Shown here piece after piece: positions 8,304-17,755 of a stretch of DNA of 64,000 nucleotides. Location: assembly GCA_028278505.1 (NCBI GenBank), contig JANQEG010000115.1:1-64000 (forward strand), in the 5' to 3' direction. The stretch comes from Rhodobiaceae bacterium (GTDB taxonomy: Bacteria > Pseudomonadota > Alphaproteobacteria > Rhizobiales > JAKPQE01). Under the pieces are notes generated by a model that worked only from the letters and a program-made list of their open reading frames with translations, had not been told where the DNA came from and did not search any database. The stretch's first letter is position 1, and every line of letters starts with the position of its first letter. The position numbers were made by a program, and so were the translations under genes.

Positions 8304-8367
8304 GGTATCGCGCCTCGACAGAACCGACCTTGGCTATTGTGAAGTTCTCTGAAGACGGGAAGCGGCC

Positions 8368-9171
8368 ATGAAGAAGATCGGCAAGGTCACACTGGTCGGC
8401 GCCGGGCCGGGAGACCCTGACCTGCTCACGGTCAAGGCCCTTCGCGCGATCGAAACCGCCGAAATCGTCGTCCATGACCGTCTCGTCTCGCGCGAGGTGC
8501 TGGCCTGCGCCCGCTGCGCCGAACTGGTCGATGTCGGCAAGCGGCCGGGCAACCACCCGGTGCCGCAGCGGGACATCGAAACCCTGCTCATCGAACTGGC
8601 GCTCGCCGGCAAGGACGTGGTCCGCCTGAAGGGCGGCGACCCGTTCGTGTTCGGCCGAGGTTATGAGGAGATCGAGGCGCTCCGCGACGCCGGCATTCCC
8701 TGCACCGTGGTGCCGGGACTGACCGCCGCCCAGGGCGCCGCCGCCTCCGCCGAGATTCCGCTCACCCATCGTGGCGTGGCCCGCTCGGTCCGCTTCATCA
8801 CCGGCCACTGTCGCCAAGGCGAACCGCTCATTCTCGACTGGGCCGGGCTCGCCGATTCGGCGACGACGCTGGTCGTCTATATGGGCCGCGGTGCGATCGC
8901 CGGCATCGCCAAGCAGCTCGTCGCCCACGGGCTCAACTCCGATACGCCGGTACTGGCGATCGCCAACGCCACCTGCAGCGACGAACGCCGCTGCCTGACC
9001 AGCCTCGCCGCCGTTGCCTCCGACATTGCCGCGGCCGAGTTGAGCGGACCGGTAATTTTCATCATCGGCGATGTTGCGGCACTGGCGCGCGCCGACATGC
9101 TGTCCACCGTCATCGAAAATGCCGACGGAACCGGACGGCGGCCGCAGCACGCGGGAACCGTGCATGTATGA
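8368..9171 (+). CDS. nirE: Uroporphyrinogen-III C-methyltransferase NirE
   Basis: NirE uses two S-adenosylmethionine to methylate uroporphyrinogen III at C2 and C7, giving precorrin-2, the first committed step to heme d1. The 267-residue protein shows the family motifs VGAGPGDPDLLT (residues 10-21), VRLKGGDPFVFGRG (about 88-101) and VVPGLTAAQGAAA. The position at the head of nirE-C-F-DL-G-H-J-N, rather than beside cob or cys genes, supports nirE over cobA. It has its own operator at 8290. Its end overlaps the chosen nirC start by eight bases. Confidence 0.92.
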   Translation: MKKIGKVTLVGAGPGDPDLLTVKALRAIETAEIVVHDRLVSREVLACARCAELVDVGKRPGNHPVPQRDIETLLIELALAGKDVVRLKGGDPFVFGRGYEEIEALRDAGIPCTVVPGLTAAQGAAASAEIPLTHRGVARSVRFITGHCRQGEPLILDWAGLADSATTLVVYMGRGAIAGIAKQLVAHGLNSDTPVLAIANATCSDERRCLTSLAAVASDIAAAELSGPVIFIIGDVAALARADMLSTVIENADGTGRRPQHAGTVHV

Positions 9172-9577
9172 TCACATGGCTGTGCGGACGACGAAATCCG
9201 GGCAGAAAGCCCCACGGCACAAATCTCGACGCGTAAGCTATGTCGAGATCGCCGCCGCGATCGCCCTGACCTGCATCGCGCTCGCCGCAGCCATTGGCGA
9301 CACCATCGCCAGCGCGCCCGGCCTGACGCAGGAGCGGCAGCGCCAGCTCACCGAATTCGTCCGCCAGGACTGCGGCTCGTGCCACGGCATGACGCTGAAG
9401 GGCGGCCTCGGCCGGCCGCTGTCGGCCGATATGTTCGAGGGCCGCGGCGCCGACATCATCGCCGAGATCATTCTCGACGGCATTCCCGGCACGGCCATGC
9501 CGCCCTGGCGCGCGCTCCTCACTGAGGCCGAAGCGGACTGGATCGCGGAGGCCCTCAAACGCGGCGACATCCGATGA
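9164..9577 (+). CDS. nirC: Cytochrome c55x NirC
   Basis: This small monoheme cytochrome c of 137 residues is encoded in the heme d1 operon. Such proteins donate electrons to NirS or act in d1 maturation. A hydrophobic segment at about residues 26-48 serves as signal or anchor. The heme motif CGSCH lies at 70-74, and the axial Met is probably in the GTAMPPWRALL segment. The start at 9164 has GGGAA six bases upstream; an in-frame ATG at 9176 is an alternative. The stop overlaps the nirF start by four bases (ATGA), which shows tight coupling. Confidence 0.87.
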   Translation: MYDHMAVRTTKSGQKAPRHKSRRVSYVEIAAAIALTCIALAAAIGDTIASAPGLTQERQRQLTEFVRQDCGSCHGMTLKGGLGRPLSADMFEGRGADIIAEIILDGIPGTAMPPWRALLTEAEADWIAEALKRGDIR

Positions 9578-10749
9578 TGCGCGTAATCGCAACCCTCGCC
9601 GTCCTGCTCGGCCTCGCTGTGTCGGCGGCCGCCGACGACCTCCGCGGCACCGGCGATCTCGGCATCGTCATTGAGCGCGCGAGCGGATCGATCGCCATCG
9701 TCGACACCACCAATCACGCGATCCTCGGCCGTGTCGAAGGCCTCGGCGACGTTTCCCACGCCTCCGCCGTCTATTCCCGCGACGAACGCTATGTCTATGT
9801 GTTCGGCCGCGACGGCGGCCTGACCAAGATCGACATGCTGACCCGCAAGATCGTCGACCGTGTCGTCCAGTCCGGCAACGCCATCGGCGGTGCCATTTCC
9901 GACGACGGCCGGCTGATCGCGGTCTCCAATTACGAACCCGGCGGCGTAAAGGTGTTCAACGCCGAGACCCTCGACCTTGTCGCCGACATCCCCGCCGTCT
10001 ACGGCAAGGCCGGCGCCCGCTCCAAGACCGTCGGCCTCGTCGATGCGCCGGGCCGGCGCTTCGTCTTCTCGCTTTGGGATGCCGGCGAGACCTGGATCGT
10101 CGACTTCTCGACCGGAGAGACGCCGCAGGTGACCAAGTTCGCCGATATCGGCCTCAACCCCTATGACGGCCTGATCACCGGCGACGGCCGCCATTACCTC
10201 GCCGGACTTTTCGGCGAGGACGGCCTCGCCCATATCGACCTCTGGGCCGAGCCGCCGGCGCCGCGCCGCATCCTCGACAATTACGGCCGCGGCGAGGAGA
10301 AGCTGCCGGTCTATAAGATGCCGCATCTGGAAGGCTGGGCGCTCGCCGGCGACCGCTTCTTCCTGCCGGCGATCGGCCGCCACGAGGTGCTCGCCGTCGA
10401 TGCCCGCAGCTTCGAGGAGATCGGCCGTATCAAGGTCAAGGGCCAGCCGGTGTTTGCCGTGGCGCGCCCGGACGGACGCCAGGTCTGGGTCAATTTCGCC
10501 CTGCCCGACAACCGCTTCATCCAGGTGATCGACGTGCCGACGATGACGATCGTGCACGAGTTCGAACCGGGCCCGGCGGCGCTCCACATGGAGTTTTCGC
10601 CGCGCGGCCACGAGGTCTGGATTTCGGTGCGCGACGCCGACCGCGTCGACGTCTACGACACCAGGACATTCGCCAAGATCGCCGAACTGCCGGCGATGAA
10701 GCCGAGCGGCATCTTCTTCACCGCCCGCGCCCACAGGACCGGACTGTAA
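9574..10749 (+). CDS. nirF: Heme d1 biosynthesis protein NirF
   Basis: NirF acts in a late periplasmic step of heme d1 assembly and resembles the d1 propeller domain of NirS without the cytochrome c domain. The 391-residue product has a signal peptide (residues 1-20, ending SAAA) and propeller repeats such as LGIVIERASGSIAIVDTTNH and RYVYVFGRDGGLTKIDMLTR. The C-terminal ALHMEFSPRGHEVWISVRDADRVDVYD is homologous to the matching region of NirS. Length and position between nirC and nirDL are standard. Confidence 0.95.
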   Translation: MMRVIATLAVLLGLAVSAAADDLRGTGDLGIVIERASGSIAIVDTTNHAILGRVEGLGDVSHASAVYSRDERYVYVFGRDGGLTKIDMLTRKIVDRVVQSGNAIGGAISDDGRLIAVSNYEPGGVKVFNAETLDLVADIPAVYGKAGARSKTVGLVDAPGRRFVFSLWDAGETWIVDFSTGETPQVTKFADIGLNPYDGLITGDGRHYLAGLFGEDGLAHIDLWAEPPAPRRILDNYGRGEEKLPVYKMPHLEGWALAGDRFFLPAIGRHEVLAVDARSFEEIGRIKVKGQPVFAVARPDGRQVWVNFALPDNRFIQVIDVPTMTIVHEFEPGPAALHMEFSPRGHEVWISVRDADRVDVYDTRTFAKIAELPAMKPSGIFFTARAHRTGL

Positions 10750-10753
10750 GCGC

Positions 10754-11752
10754 ATGAGCCACGCCCTCGACACCATCGACCATATGCTGATCGAGCGCTG
10801 GCAGCGCGACCTGCCGCTCACCCCCTATCCATTCACCGCGCTCGGCGTGCCGCTGGGGCTTAACGAGGCTCAGGTGATCGCCCGCCTGAAGCGGTTTATC
10901 GACGGCGGCCTCGCCACCCGCATCGGCGCGGTGCTCGCCCCCAACACGGTCGGCGCCAGCACCCTTGCCGCGCTTTCCGTGCCGGCGGGGCGCCTGGAGG
11001 CGGTGGCGGCGATCGTCGATGCTGAGCCCGGCGTCAATCACAATTACGAGCGCGAGCACGATTTCAACATGTGGTTCGTGGTCACCGGCGCCGACCGCGC
11101 CGCCGTCGACGCCACGCTGCGACGGATCGCGGAGCGCACCGCGCTCAACGTGCTCGACCTGCCGCTCATGTGCGCCTACCACATCGATCTGGGCTTTCCG
11201 ATCAACGGCCGCCGCGCCGTCGTCGACAAGACCGCCCAGCCGCCCTGCACGCCCGACCTTGCGGCGATCCGGCCGCAGGACACGCCGCTCATGATCGCGC
11301 TCGAAGACGGGTTGCCGCTCGTTCCCCGGCCCTATTTGACGGTCGGCGAGGCGGTCGGCCTTTCCGAAGCCGCCGTGATCGACCGCCTCGGCGCCCTGCA
11401 GGCGGCCGGCATCGTCCGCCGGCTCGGCATCGTCGTGCGCCATCGCGCCGTCGGCTTTTCCGCCAACGCCATGGCCGTGTGGGACGTGCCCGACGATCGC
11501 ATCGACGACATCGGCCGGGCGTTCGCCGCCCACCCCTCGGTGACGCTCTGCTATCGCCGCCGGGTCGCGCCCGACTGGCCCTATGCGCTGTTCGTCATGG
11601 TCCACGCCAAGGCGCGCGATGCCGCCCTTCACGTCATCGACGAACTCAACCGGGAAAACGACACCGGCACGTTCAAGCAGGCCGTGCTCTTTTCGCGCCG
11701 CTGTTTCAAGCAGCGCGGCGCCCGGCTCAGTGCCGACAGGAAGGTCGCATGA
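10754..11752 (+). CDS. nirD: Siroheme decarboxylase NirDL (fused NirD-NirL)
   Basis: NirDL is one of the Lrp/AsnC-like proteins that decarboxylate siroheme to didecarboxysiroheme on the heme d1 pathway. At 332 residues it is a tandem fusion of two related domains of about 160 residues. Each domain has an N-terminal helix-turn-helix-like part and a C-terminal ferredoxin-like part. The NirD-like half has VNHNYEREHDFNMWFVV (residues about 96-112), which contains the conserved His of the family. The NirL-like half ends with VTLCYRRRVAPDWPYALFVMVH, with its own conserved Tyr-Arg-Arg stretch. The gene overlaps nirG by four bases. Confidence 0.92.
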   Translation: MSHALDTIDHMLIERWQRDLPLTPYPFTALGVPLGLNEAQVIARLKRFIDGGLATRIGAVLAPNTVGASTLAALSVPAGRLEAVAAIVDAEPGVNHNYEREHDFNMWFVVTGADRAAVDATLRRIAERTALNVLDLPLMCAYHIDLGFPINGRRAVVDKTAQPPCTPDLAAIRPQDTPLMIALEDGLPLVPRPYLTVGEAVGLSEAAVIDRLGALQAAGIVRRLGIVVRHRAVGFSANAMAVWDVPDDRIDDIGRAFAAHPSVTLCYRRRVAPDWPYALFVMVHAKARDAALHVIDELNRENDTGTFKQAVLFSRRCFKQRGARLSADRKVA

Positions 11753-12222
11753 CGGCCCTTGCCCAAGACGCGCCGGACATCGACGATACCGACAGGCACA
11801 TCGTCAACGCGCTGCAGGGCGGCTTTCCCCTCACCGAACGGCCGTTCCATGCTGAGGCCGGCCTGCTCGGCATTCCCGAGGGCGAACTGATCGCGCGCCT
11901 GCGTGGCATGCTCGAGGCCGGTCTGCTGACCCGTTTCGGGCCGCTCTACAACATCGACCGCATGGGCGGCAGCTTCTGCCTGTGCGCGCTCACGGCGCCC
12001 GCCGACCGCTTCGACGAGATCGCCGACATCGTCAACGGCTTCGCGGAAGTCGCGCACAATTACGAGCGCGACCACCGCCTCAACATGTGGTTCGTGCTCG
12101 CCCTGGAACGTCCGGAAGACGTTCCGGAACTGGTCGAACGGATCGAGGAAGCGACAGGTCTTCAGGTCTTCGCCTTTCCAAAGGAGGCGGAGTATTTCGT
12201 CGAATTCAAGGTCAGCCTATGA
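11749..12222 (+). CDS. nirG: Siroheme decarboxylase subunit NirG
   Basis: NirG is a 157-residue Lrp/AsnC-like protein of the siroheme decarboxylase complex. It resembles the first half of NirDL: an N-terminal helix-turn-helix-like region with FPLTERPFHAEAGLLGI and then HNYERDHRLNMWFVLAL around residues 103-119. Such proteins have lost DNA binding and act as enzymes together with NirH and NirDL. It overlaps nirDL by four bases and nirH by four bases, so the decarboxylase genes are translationally linked. Confidence 0.9.
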   Translation: MTALAQDAPDIDDTDRHIVNALQGGFPLTERPFHAEAGLLGIPEGELIARLRGMLEAGLLTRFGPLYNIDRMGGSFCLCALTAPADRFDEIADIVNGFAEVAHNYERDHRLNMWFVLALERPEDVPELVERIEEATGLQVFAFPKEAEYFVEFKVSL

Positions 12223-12716
12223 GCGCGGAAAATTCCATCGCTCTCGATGACATCGACCGCCGCATCGTCGCGGCGACCTCGGCCGGCCTGCCGCTCGTGG
12301 CCGAGCCCTATCGCGCGGTCGCCGACGAGGTCGGCATCCCGGTTAGTGACGTGCTCGCCCGCATGGCGCGAATGCTCGAGGCCGGTGCGATCCGGCGCAT
12401 CGGCGCCGTTCCCAACCATTTCCGCCTCGGGCTTATCGCCAACGGCATGAGTGTCTGGGATGTCGACGACGCCGAGATCGACGACCTCGGCCCGAAGGTC
12501 GGGGCGCTCGTCTTCGTCACCCATTGCTACCGGCGGCCGCGACATCTGCCCGATTGGCCCTATAATCTCTTCGCAATGGTGCACGGCCCGGACCGCGGCG
12601 TGGTTGCCGCACGCATTGCCGAGATTGCCGACCTGCTCGGTCCGGCCTGCCGCGGCCACGACGTGCTCTATTCGAAGCGCATCCTGAAAAAGACCGGCCT
12701 CAGGCTGGCCAGTTAG
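12219..12716 (+). CDS. nirH: Siroheme decarboxylase subunit NirH
   Basis: This 165-residue paralog resembles the second half of NirDL. The family feature is FVTHCYRRPRHLPDWPYNLFAMVH at about residues 101-124, and the N-terminal half has the helix-turn-helix-like LPLVAEPYRAVADEVGI. It completes the NirDLGH set for converting siroheme to didecarboxysiroheme. The start ATG overlaps the nirG stop (ATGA). nirJ follows after eight bases. Confidence 0.9.
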   Translation: MSAENSIALDDIDRRIVAATSAGLPLVAEPYRAVADEVGIPVSDVLARMARMLEAGAIRRIGAVPNHFRLGLIANGMSVWDVDDAEIDDLGPKVGALVFVTHCYRRPRHLPDWPYNLFAMVHGPDRGVVAARIAEIADLLGPACRGHDVLYSKRILKKTGLRLAS

Positions 12717-12724
12717 GTTAGGTC

Positions 12725-13936
12725 ATGTTCCGCTTGACCCACTACCTGCGCGAAATCGCCGATCCGAAACCGCTCGGACCGCATCGCGATCCGCCCGGTC
12801 CGGTGGTGATCTGGAATTTGATCCGCCGCTGCAATTTGAAATGCCAGCACTGCTACACGATTTCCGGCGATGTCGACTTTCCGGGCGAGTTGTCTACCAG
12901 CGAAGTCTTCACGGTTATGGACGACCTGAAGGCGTTCGGCGTGCCGGTGCTGATCCTGTCGGGCGGCGAGCCGCTGCTGCGGCCGGACATCTTCGAGATC
13001 TCTGCCCGCGCCAAGGCCATGCGGTTCTACGTCGGGCTCTCCACCAACGGCACGCTGATCGATGAAGACATGGCCGACCGCATCGCCGGCATCGGTTACG
13101 ACTATGTCGGCATTTCGCTCGACGGCATCGGCGCCGTGCACGATGCCTTCCGCGGCCAGGAGGGCGCCTATGACGCGTCATTGGCCGCCGTCCGGCATTT
13201 GCGCGCCCGCGGCGTCAAGGTCGGCTTGCGCTTCACCATGACCCGCGATAACGCCGAGAAATTGCAGGACCTGCTCGATCTCGCCGCGGCCGAGGATGTC
13301 GACAAGCTCTATCTCTCGCATCTGGTCTATGCCGGCCGCGGCAACAAGAACCGCGACCGCGACGCCGAACTGGAGATCACCCGAGAGGGCATGGATCTTC
13401 TGATCGAACGCGCCTGGGCCGATGTCCGCGCCGGCTCGGCCCGCGAATACGTCACCGGCAACAACGACGCCGATGGCGTCTACCTGCTGCACTGGGCGCA
13501 GCGCAACCATCCCGACCGCGCCGCCCATCTGGAAGAATTGCTCCTCCGCTGGGGCGGCAATGCCACCGGCGTCTGGATCGCCAATATCGACAATCTCGGC
13601 AACGTCCACCCGGACAGCTTCTGGTGGGATCACACGCTCGGCAACGTCAAGGACCGCCGATTTTCCGAGATCTGGCAGGACACAACCGACCCGATCTTCG
13701 CCGGGCTGAAGGTCCGTCCGCGCAAGGTCGAGGGCCGCTGCGGCGCCTGCCGCCATCTGGGCATTTGCGGCGGCAACACCCGCATGCGCGCCCTGCAACT
13801 GACCGGCAACCCGTGGGCGGAAGACCCGTCCTGCTATCTGACCGATTCAGAGATCGGCCTCGAGGAGGCCGGCGAGCGGCTCGTCGTCACCCCGTTCCGC
13901 GGAGTTCGCCACGATGCGCGCGCGCTCGGCCGCTAG
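12725..13936 (+). CDS. nirJ: Radical SAM heme d1 biosynthesis protein NirJ
   Basis: NirJ is a radical S-adenosylmethionine enzyme that removes propionate side chains from didecarboxysiroheme on the way to heme d1. The 403-residue product has the cluster motif CNLKCQHC (Cys 36, 40 and 43) at the top of the barrel and the SAM-contact segment [15 protein letters not shown]-terminal Cys-rich SPASM-like region ([13 protein letters not shown] and a further Cys in DPSCYL) probably binds a second [4Fe-4S] cluster. Length and order are typical. Its last 23 bases overlap the nirN start. Confidence 0.95.
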   Translation: MFRLTHYLREIADPKPLGPHRDPPGPVVIWNLIRRCNLKCQHCYTISGDVDFPGELSTSEVFTVMDDLKAFGVPVLILSGGEPLLRPDIFEISARAKAMRFYVGLSTNGTLIDEDMADRIAGIGYDYVGISLDGIGAVHDAFRGQEGAYDASLAAVRHLRARGVKVGLRFTMTRDNAEKLQDLLDLAAAEDVDKLYLSHLVYAGRGNKNRDRDAELEITREGMDLLIERAWADVRAGSAREYVTGNNDADGVYLLHWAQRNHPDRAAHLEELLLRWGGNATGVWIANIDNLGNVHPDSFWWDHTLGNVKDRRFSEIWQDTTDPIFAGLKVRPRKVEGRCGACRHLGICGGNTRMRALQLTGNPWAEDPSCYLTDSEIGLEEAGERLVVTPFRGVRHDARALGR

Positions 13937-15479
13937 AGCATCGGGCCTCGGCGCGCTGGCGCTCATCGCCGCCCTCGCCGCGCCGGCCGGCGCCGAAGAC
14001 CCCTTGTCGGCCGATGCGCTCTACCGCGAGCACTGCATCGAATGCCACGGCGAAAGCCGGCTCGGCGGCATCGGCCCGGCGCTGATCCCCGAGACGCTGA
14101 AGCGGACAAAGCCCGACGGCCTCGCCGCCACCATCCGCAGCGGCCGGCCCGCCACCCAGATGCCCGCCTTTAACGAGGTGCTCGGTGCGGCCGAGATCGC
14201 CGCACTCGTCGACTATATCCGCGAACCGCTCGGCGAAATCCCCGAATGGGGCCCGGCCGATATCGCCGCCAGCCGCACCCTCAACCCGGACTATATGGCG
14301 GCCGACAGCCCGCAATTCGCCGCCGATCCGCTCAACCTCTTCATTGTCGTTGAGACCGGCGACAACCACGCCACCCTGCTCGACGGCGACAAGTTCGCGC
14401 CGATCGTCCGCTTCCCGACGCCCTATGCGGTGCATGGCGGGCCGAAATTCACCTCCGACGGCCGCTACGTTTTCTTCATGTCCCGCGACGGCTGGATCAT
14501 GAAATACGACATCTGGTCGCTCACCGAGGTCGGCCGCGTCCGCGGCGCCTACAATTCCCGCAACATCGCGCTCTCGGGCGACGGCAGGCACGTGGCGCTC
14601 GCCAATTATCTGCCGCACACGCTCGTCATCTTCAGCGCCGACGATTTGACGCTCGAAAAGATCATCCCGATCGAGGATGGCGAGGGAAACAGCTCGCGCG
14701 TCAGCGCGGTCTATCAGGCGCCGCCGCGCGAAAGCTTCATCCTGGCGCTGAAGGACATCCCCCAGGTGTGGGAGGTTTTTTACGGCGACGACCCGCCGTT
14801 TTACGGCTTCGTCCACGACTATCGCGACGAAGGCCCGCCGAAATACACCGATCCGTTTCCGATCCGCAAAATCAAGCTCGACGACTATCTCGACGACTTC
14901 TTCTTCGACCAGGCTTACGAATATCTCGTCGGCGCGGCGCGCAACGCCAAGCAGGGCCAGGTCGTCGATCTCGTCATCGGCCGCAAGATCGCCGAACTGG
15001 AACTCGCCAGCCTGCCGCATCTGGCCTCCGGCATCACCTGGAAGCGCCAGGGCACGACGGTGATGGCGACGCCGCATATCCGCGAGAACGCCGTCAGCGT
15101 CATCGACATGAAGGACTGGAAGACGATCAAGCGGGTCGAAACCCTCGGCCCGGGCTTTTTCCTGCGCAGCCATGAAAACACGCCCTATGCCTGGACCGAT
15201 GTCTTCTTCGGCCCCAACAAGGACGTGATCCACGTCATCGACAAGGAAACGCTCGAAATCGTCAGGACGCTGCGCCCGGCGCCCGGCAAGACCGCGGCCC
15301 ATGTCGAATTCGACCGGTCGGGCCGCCACGCCATCGTCTCCATCTGGGAGGATGACGGCGCGATCGTCATCTACGACGCCGCGACCTTCACAGAGGTGAA
15401 GCGGCTGCCGATGCGAAAACCCTCAGGCAAGTACAACGTCCACAACAAGATCACCTTCTCCGAGGGCACCAGCCATTGA
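13914..15479 (+). CDS. nirN: Dihydro-heme d1 dehydrogenase NirN
   Basis: NirN is a periplasmic cytochrome with a d1-type propeller that performs the last oxidation of heme d1, introducing the acrylate double bond, and hands it to NirS. The 521-residue product has a signal peptide (residues 1-27), a cytochrome c domain with CIECH at 41-45, and a C-terminal propeller with [20 protein letters not shown] and [23 protein letters not shown]. It resembles NirS over its full length but is clearly a different branch. It is the last gene of the heme d1 operon. Confidence 0.93.
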   Translation: MRARSAARASGLGALALIAALAAPAGAEDPLSADALYREHCIECHGESRLGGIGPALIPETLKRTKPDGLAATIRSGRPATQMPAFNEVLGAAEIAALVDYIREPLGEIPEWGPADIAASRTLNPDYMAADSPQFAADPLNLFIVVETGDNHATLLDGDKFAPIVRFPTPYAVHGGPKFTSDGRYVFFMSRDGWIMKYDIWSLTEVGRVRGAYNSRNIALSGDGRHVALANYLPHTLVIFSADDLTLEKIIPIEDGEGNSSRVSAVYQAPPRESFILALKDIPQVWEVFYGDDPPFYGFVHDYRDEGPPKYTDPFPIRKIKLDDYLDDFFFDQAYEYLVGAARNAKQGQVVDLVIGRKIAELELASLPHLASGITWKRQGTTVMATPHIRENAVSVIDMKDWKTIKRVETLGPGFFLRSHENTPYAWTDVFFGPNKDVIHVIDKETLEIVRTLRPAPGKTAAHVEFDRSGRHAIVSIWEDDGAIVIYDAATFTEVKRLPMRKPSGKYNVHNKITFSEGTSH

Positions 15480-15883
15480 GGCCAGCCACTACTGCATGGT
15501 TAAGTGGCTTTTCGGGTGGCTCGACTTCCCCTCCATCGTCATTGCCCGCTTTATGCGGGCAATCCAATGGCGGTCCGGTATCCAGAAGCGCTTGAATACC
15601 TTCACCAATGCGTTGGCAAGTCGACAAGCCAATGGACCACCCGGACAAGCCGGGTGGTGACGAAGGAGGGGTTGGGTGGTGACAACCGAGGGCTTGGGTG
15701 ATGACGTCGAGACGAGAGGCCGTCCCCCGTGTCTGAGCCCCCTTCAGTCGAAATAACACCATCTACACAAGAGCCTATGACCAACTTGAGCAACTCAACT
15801 GTACAGCAGTGGATACCGTCCGACGTGACGACGTGCCACGGATACATTTCGACGCCGCCTTTTAGGTAAGGTTTCGAATTTCA
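15480..15883. other. Intergenic stretch with a short palindromic repeat
   Basis: 404 bases with no credible gene. An 8-bp hairpin TTGCCCGC/GCGGGCAA (15542-15562), flanked by GTCA and CCAATGG, is a fragment of the dispersed repeat seen more fully at 32132 and 35618. GTGGTGAC occurs twice around 15652-15682. I see no operator palindrome with the correct N4 spacing. Confidence 0.5.
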
Positions 15884-16297
15884 ATGAGGAGTCATGCGAA
15901 AATGGCGGATGCCGCCGATCACCTTGCCTACAGCCGCACCAACAACGCCATGATCGATGAGGATCACGCCCATTGCGCCGAATTGCTGATGCGCTGCCGG
16001 ATGGCGGAGGAGTCCGCGCTCCTTGGCCTGCTCGACGAACTGGCCGCCCATTTCGAGGCGCATTTCGCCCGCGAGGAAGCGCTGATGCAGGAGACCGGCT
16101 TTCCGCCGATGCCGATTCATAAGACCGAGCACCGTCGCGTGCTCGCCTGGACGGCCAATATCGCCGACGCCGCCAGGGACGGCGATATCGCGCGCCTGCG
16201 GACCTTCCTGACCGTCGATGCGCCGCGCTGGTTTGCGGACCACGCCGCGACGATGGATATGGCGACCGCCAACTGGGCCGCCGCCCGGCAGCGATGA
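15884..16297 (+). CDS. Bacteriohemerythrin-like protein
   Basis: This 137-residue four-helix-bundle protein carries the diiron ligand pattern of hemerythrins: His in MIDEDHAHC, H-x3-E in HFEAHFAREE, H-x3-H in HKTEH, and H-x4-D in DHAATMD. Family members bind oxygen or NO reversibly in the cytoplasm. Its place right after the heme d1 operon and the second hemerythrin at 17338 suggest a role in NO or oxygen handling. An in-frame ATG at 15902, preceded by GAGGA, may be the true start. The gene is followed by a stretch of different base composition. Confidence 0.8.
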   Translation: MRSHAKMADAADHLAYSRTNNAMIDEDHAHCAELLMRCRMAEESALLGLLDELAAHFEAHFAREEALMQETGFPPMPIHKTEHRRVLAWTANIADAARDGDIARLRTFLTVDAPRWFADHAATMDMATANWAAARQR

Positions 16298-16494
16298 CAC
16301 TGCTGGGCACCGCCGCAACCCCGCAACGCGATGGTAACTTGTCGTTTGCGACCTGTAATTTTGATTTGACGCCTCGGTTGATCACCTCCATATTGAGAAC
16401 ATCACGTGAACGGTTCTTTAATCGCGTAGCCTGTATTTTCCGCCGTGCCACGATGATCCAAATGGCATACGGACGGAAAAAGGAGCGGTTTAAA

Positions 16495-16701
16495 ATGGCA
16501 GACAGAAAACAGTTTCTGGGTGAGGTCGAGCTTGATCCAAGGCTCAAGGAGCTGTTGGAGAAATCTCGCGAAACCCCCGTTACAGAGGAACAGCTTCACG
16601 AGCAGAGGATCAGCTTTGCGTTCGGGAACTCACTTGAATCAGAGCACATAACAAAAGAATCGGTGCGAAAGGCATCGCGAACTATTCGATTGGCATCTTA
16701 G
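16495..16701 (+). CDS. Probable antitoxin-like partner of Fic protein
   Basis: This 68-residue, mostly helical, charged protein is encoded 17 bases before a Fic-domain gene. The start at 16495 has AAGGAG 10-15 bases upstream. The C-terminal half (ISFAFGNSLESEHITKESVRKAS) resembles short proteins often found before fic genes. Known class I Fic antitoxins such as VbhA carry an inhibitory [ST]-x3-E-[GN] motif. Here the closest match, SLESEH (46-51), lacks the final Gly/Asn. Codon use and GC content are lower than in neighbouring genes. The antitoxin role is inferred from context. Confidence 0.55.
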   Translation: MADRKQFLGEVELDPRLKELLEKSRETPVTEEQLHEQRISFAFGNSLESEHITKESVRKASRTIRLAS

Positions 16702-16718
16702 GGGCGTTCTAGCTGACC

Positions 16719-17315
16719 GTGTCGGTAAGGGAAAAGGACAATCCTGAGTTTTTTGCTCGCATACAAGAGCAAAACCTTTTGCGCCAATATGACCTTTTAA
16801 CAAACTGCATTGAAATCGGCCTGACCAAGGGCATAGAAGCGTTCGATAAATATACTCTGTGGGCATTAAACCATGTCGCGGTATCGAACATCGCGCAATT
16901 TGGCGGGAGATATCGGGAGCAGCCCATCTATGTCGGCAGGCATATTCCACCACACTTTGAAAAGGTCCCCCATCTCATAGATCAATTCCTGTCCGTGGTG
17001 CATGAGAATTGGGAGATCATGGATCATCCAACCGTATTGCCGGCCTACGCGCTTTGGCGGATGAACTGGATCCACCCTTTTGTCGAAGGCAACGGGAGAA
17101 CGGCGCGGGCTGCCTGCTATTATCTCATTTGCATGAGGTATGGTGGCTTGCTGCCCGGAAACAAAATCGTTCCCGAGCGCATAAGAGAAAACCGGCAACC
17201 CTATTATGACGCGCTCGCTGACGCGGACAGGCACTGGGCAGACGGCCATTTCAACGTGTCGGTTCTCGCCGACTATCTCCAGGGCTTACTGATCGCGCAG
17301 CTTTCGGATACGTAA
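16719..17315 (+). CDS. Fic-domain protein (probable AMP transferase)
   Basis: This 198-residue protein contains the complete Fic active-site motif HPFVEGNGRTAR (residues 119-130). Its His, acidic residue and two Arg are needed to transfer AMP from ATP onto target Ser, Thr or Tyr side chains. The full Fic fold is covered (about residues 40-190), with a putative flap near 70-85. The start is a GTG at 16719 with no strong ribosome site, so it may be translated by coupling to the preceding small gene. The lower GC content of 16.3-17.3 kb suggests horizontal gain of this two-gene module. Confidence 0.85.
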   Translation: MSVREKDNPEFFARIQEQNLLRQYDLLTNCIEIGLTKGIEAFDKYTLWALNHVAVSNIAQFGGRYREQPIYVGRHIPPHFEKVPHLIDQFLSVVHENWEIMDHPTVLPAYALWRMNWIHPFVEGNGRTARAACYYLICMRYGGLLPGNKIVPERIRENRQPYYDALADADRHWADGHFNVSVLADYLQGLLIAQLSDT

Positions 17316-17337
17316 GCCGGTAAGACGTTCTCACCAC

Positions 17338-17742
17338 TCAATGCCCCGTCGCCCCGAACACCTTGTGCAGGCGCGCGTCATGGGTGCTGAAGTGGACGGA
17401 GAACCACGAGTCGAGCACGGCGCCGAGCTTGTCCGGCGCAAACGCCGCCTCGCCCGCCTCGTAGCCTTCCATGATATAGCGGATCGATTCCAGCAGCGTC
17501 TCGTGGTCAGCCTTGTGGGCGCCGTAGCCGTCATAGCCGCGTTCGCGCATCAGCCTTTCCTCGAGCGCGAAATGCCCGGTGACCGCGTTGAGCAGATCGC
17601 CGAAGAAGCCGACGACCTCATCCGGCGCCTCGCCCTCGCCGATCCGTTCGTAGAGCGTGTTGATCAGATCGATCAGTTCGCGGTGCTCGTAGTCGACATC
17701 CGCGATACCGGTGGCGTAGCGATCTTCCCATTTGATCAGCAT
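17338..17742 (-). CDS. Bacteriohemerythrin
   Basis: This is a canonical 134-residue bacteriohemerythrin. The diiron ligands are visible in order: His in DVDYEHRELI, H-x3-E in HFALEERLM, H-x3-H in HKADHETLL, and H-x4-D in HFSTHDARL. It begins with the typical IKWEDRYATGI. It is the last gene of the leftward operon headed by the heme-copper oxidoreductase genes, 13 bases after the gene at 17756. A role in supplying or buffering NO or oxygen for that enzyme is plausible from context. Confidence 0.9.
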   Translation of the reverse strand: MLIKWEDRYATGIADVDYEHRELIDLINTLYERIGEGEAPDEVVGFFGDLLNAVTGHFALEERLMRERGYDGYGAHKADHETLLESIRYIMEGYEAGEAAFAPDKLGAVLDSWFSVHFSTHDARLHKVFGATGH

Positions 17743-17755
17743 GACGGCATTTTCT

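Noticed and set aside
8368-9171. Assignment of this gene as cobA or cysG for cobalamin or siroheme synthesis
   Set aside because: It heads the complete nir heme d1 operon behind its own DNR-type operator, so nirE is the better call.
15787-15799. TTGAGCAACTCAA palindrome before the first hemerythrin gene
   Set aside because: The half-sites are separated by three bases, not four, and have G/C changes compared with the five true operators; likely chance.
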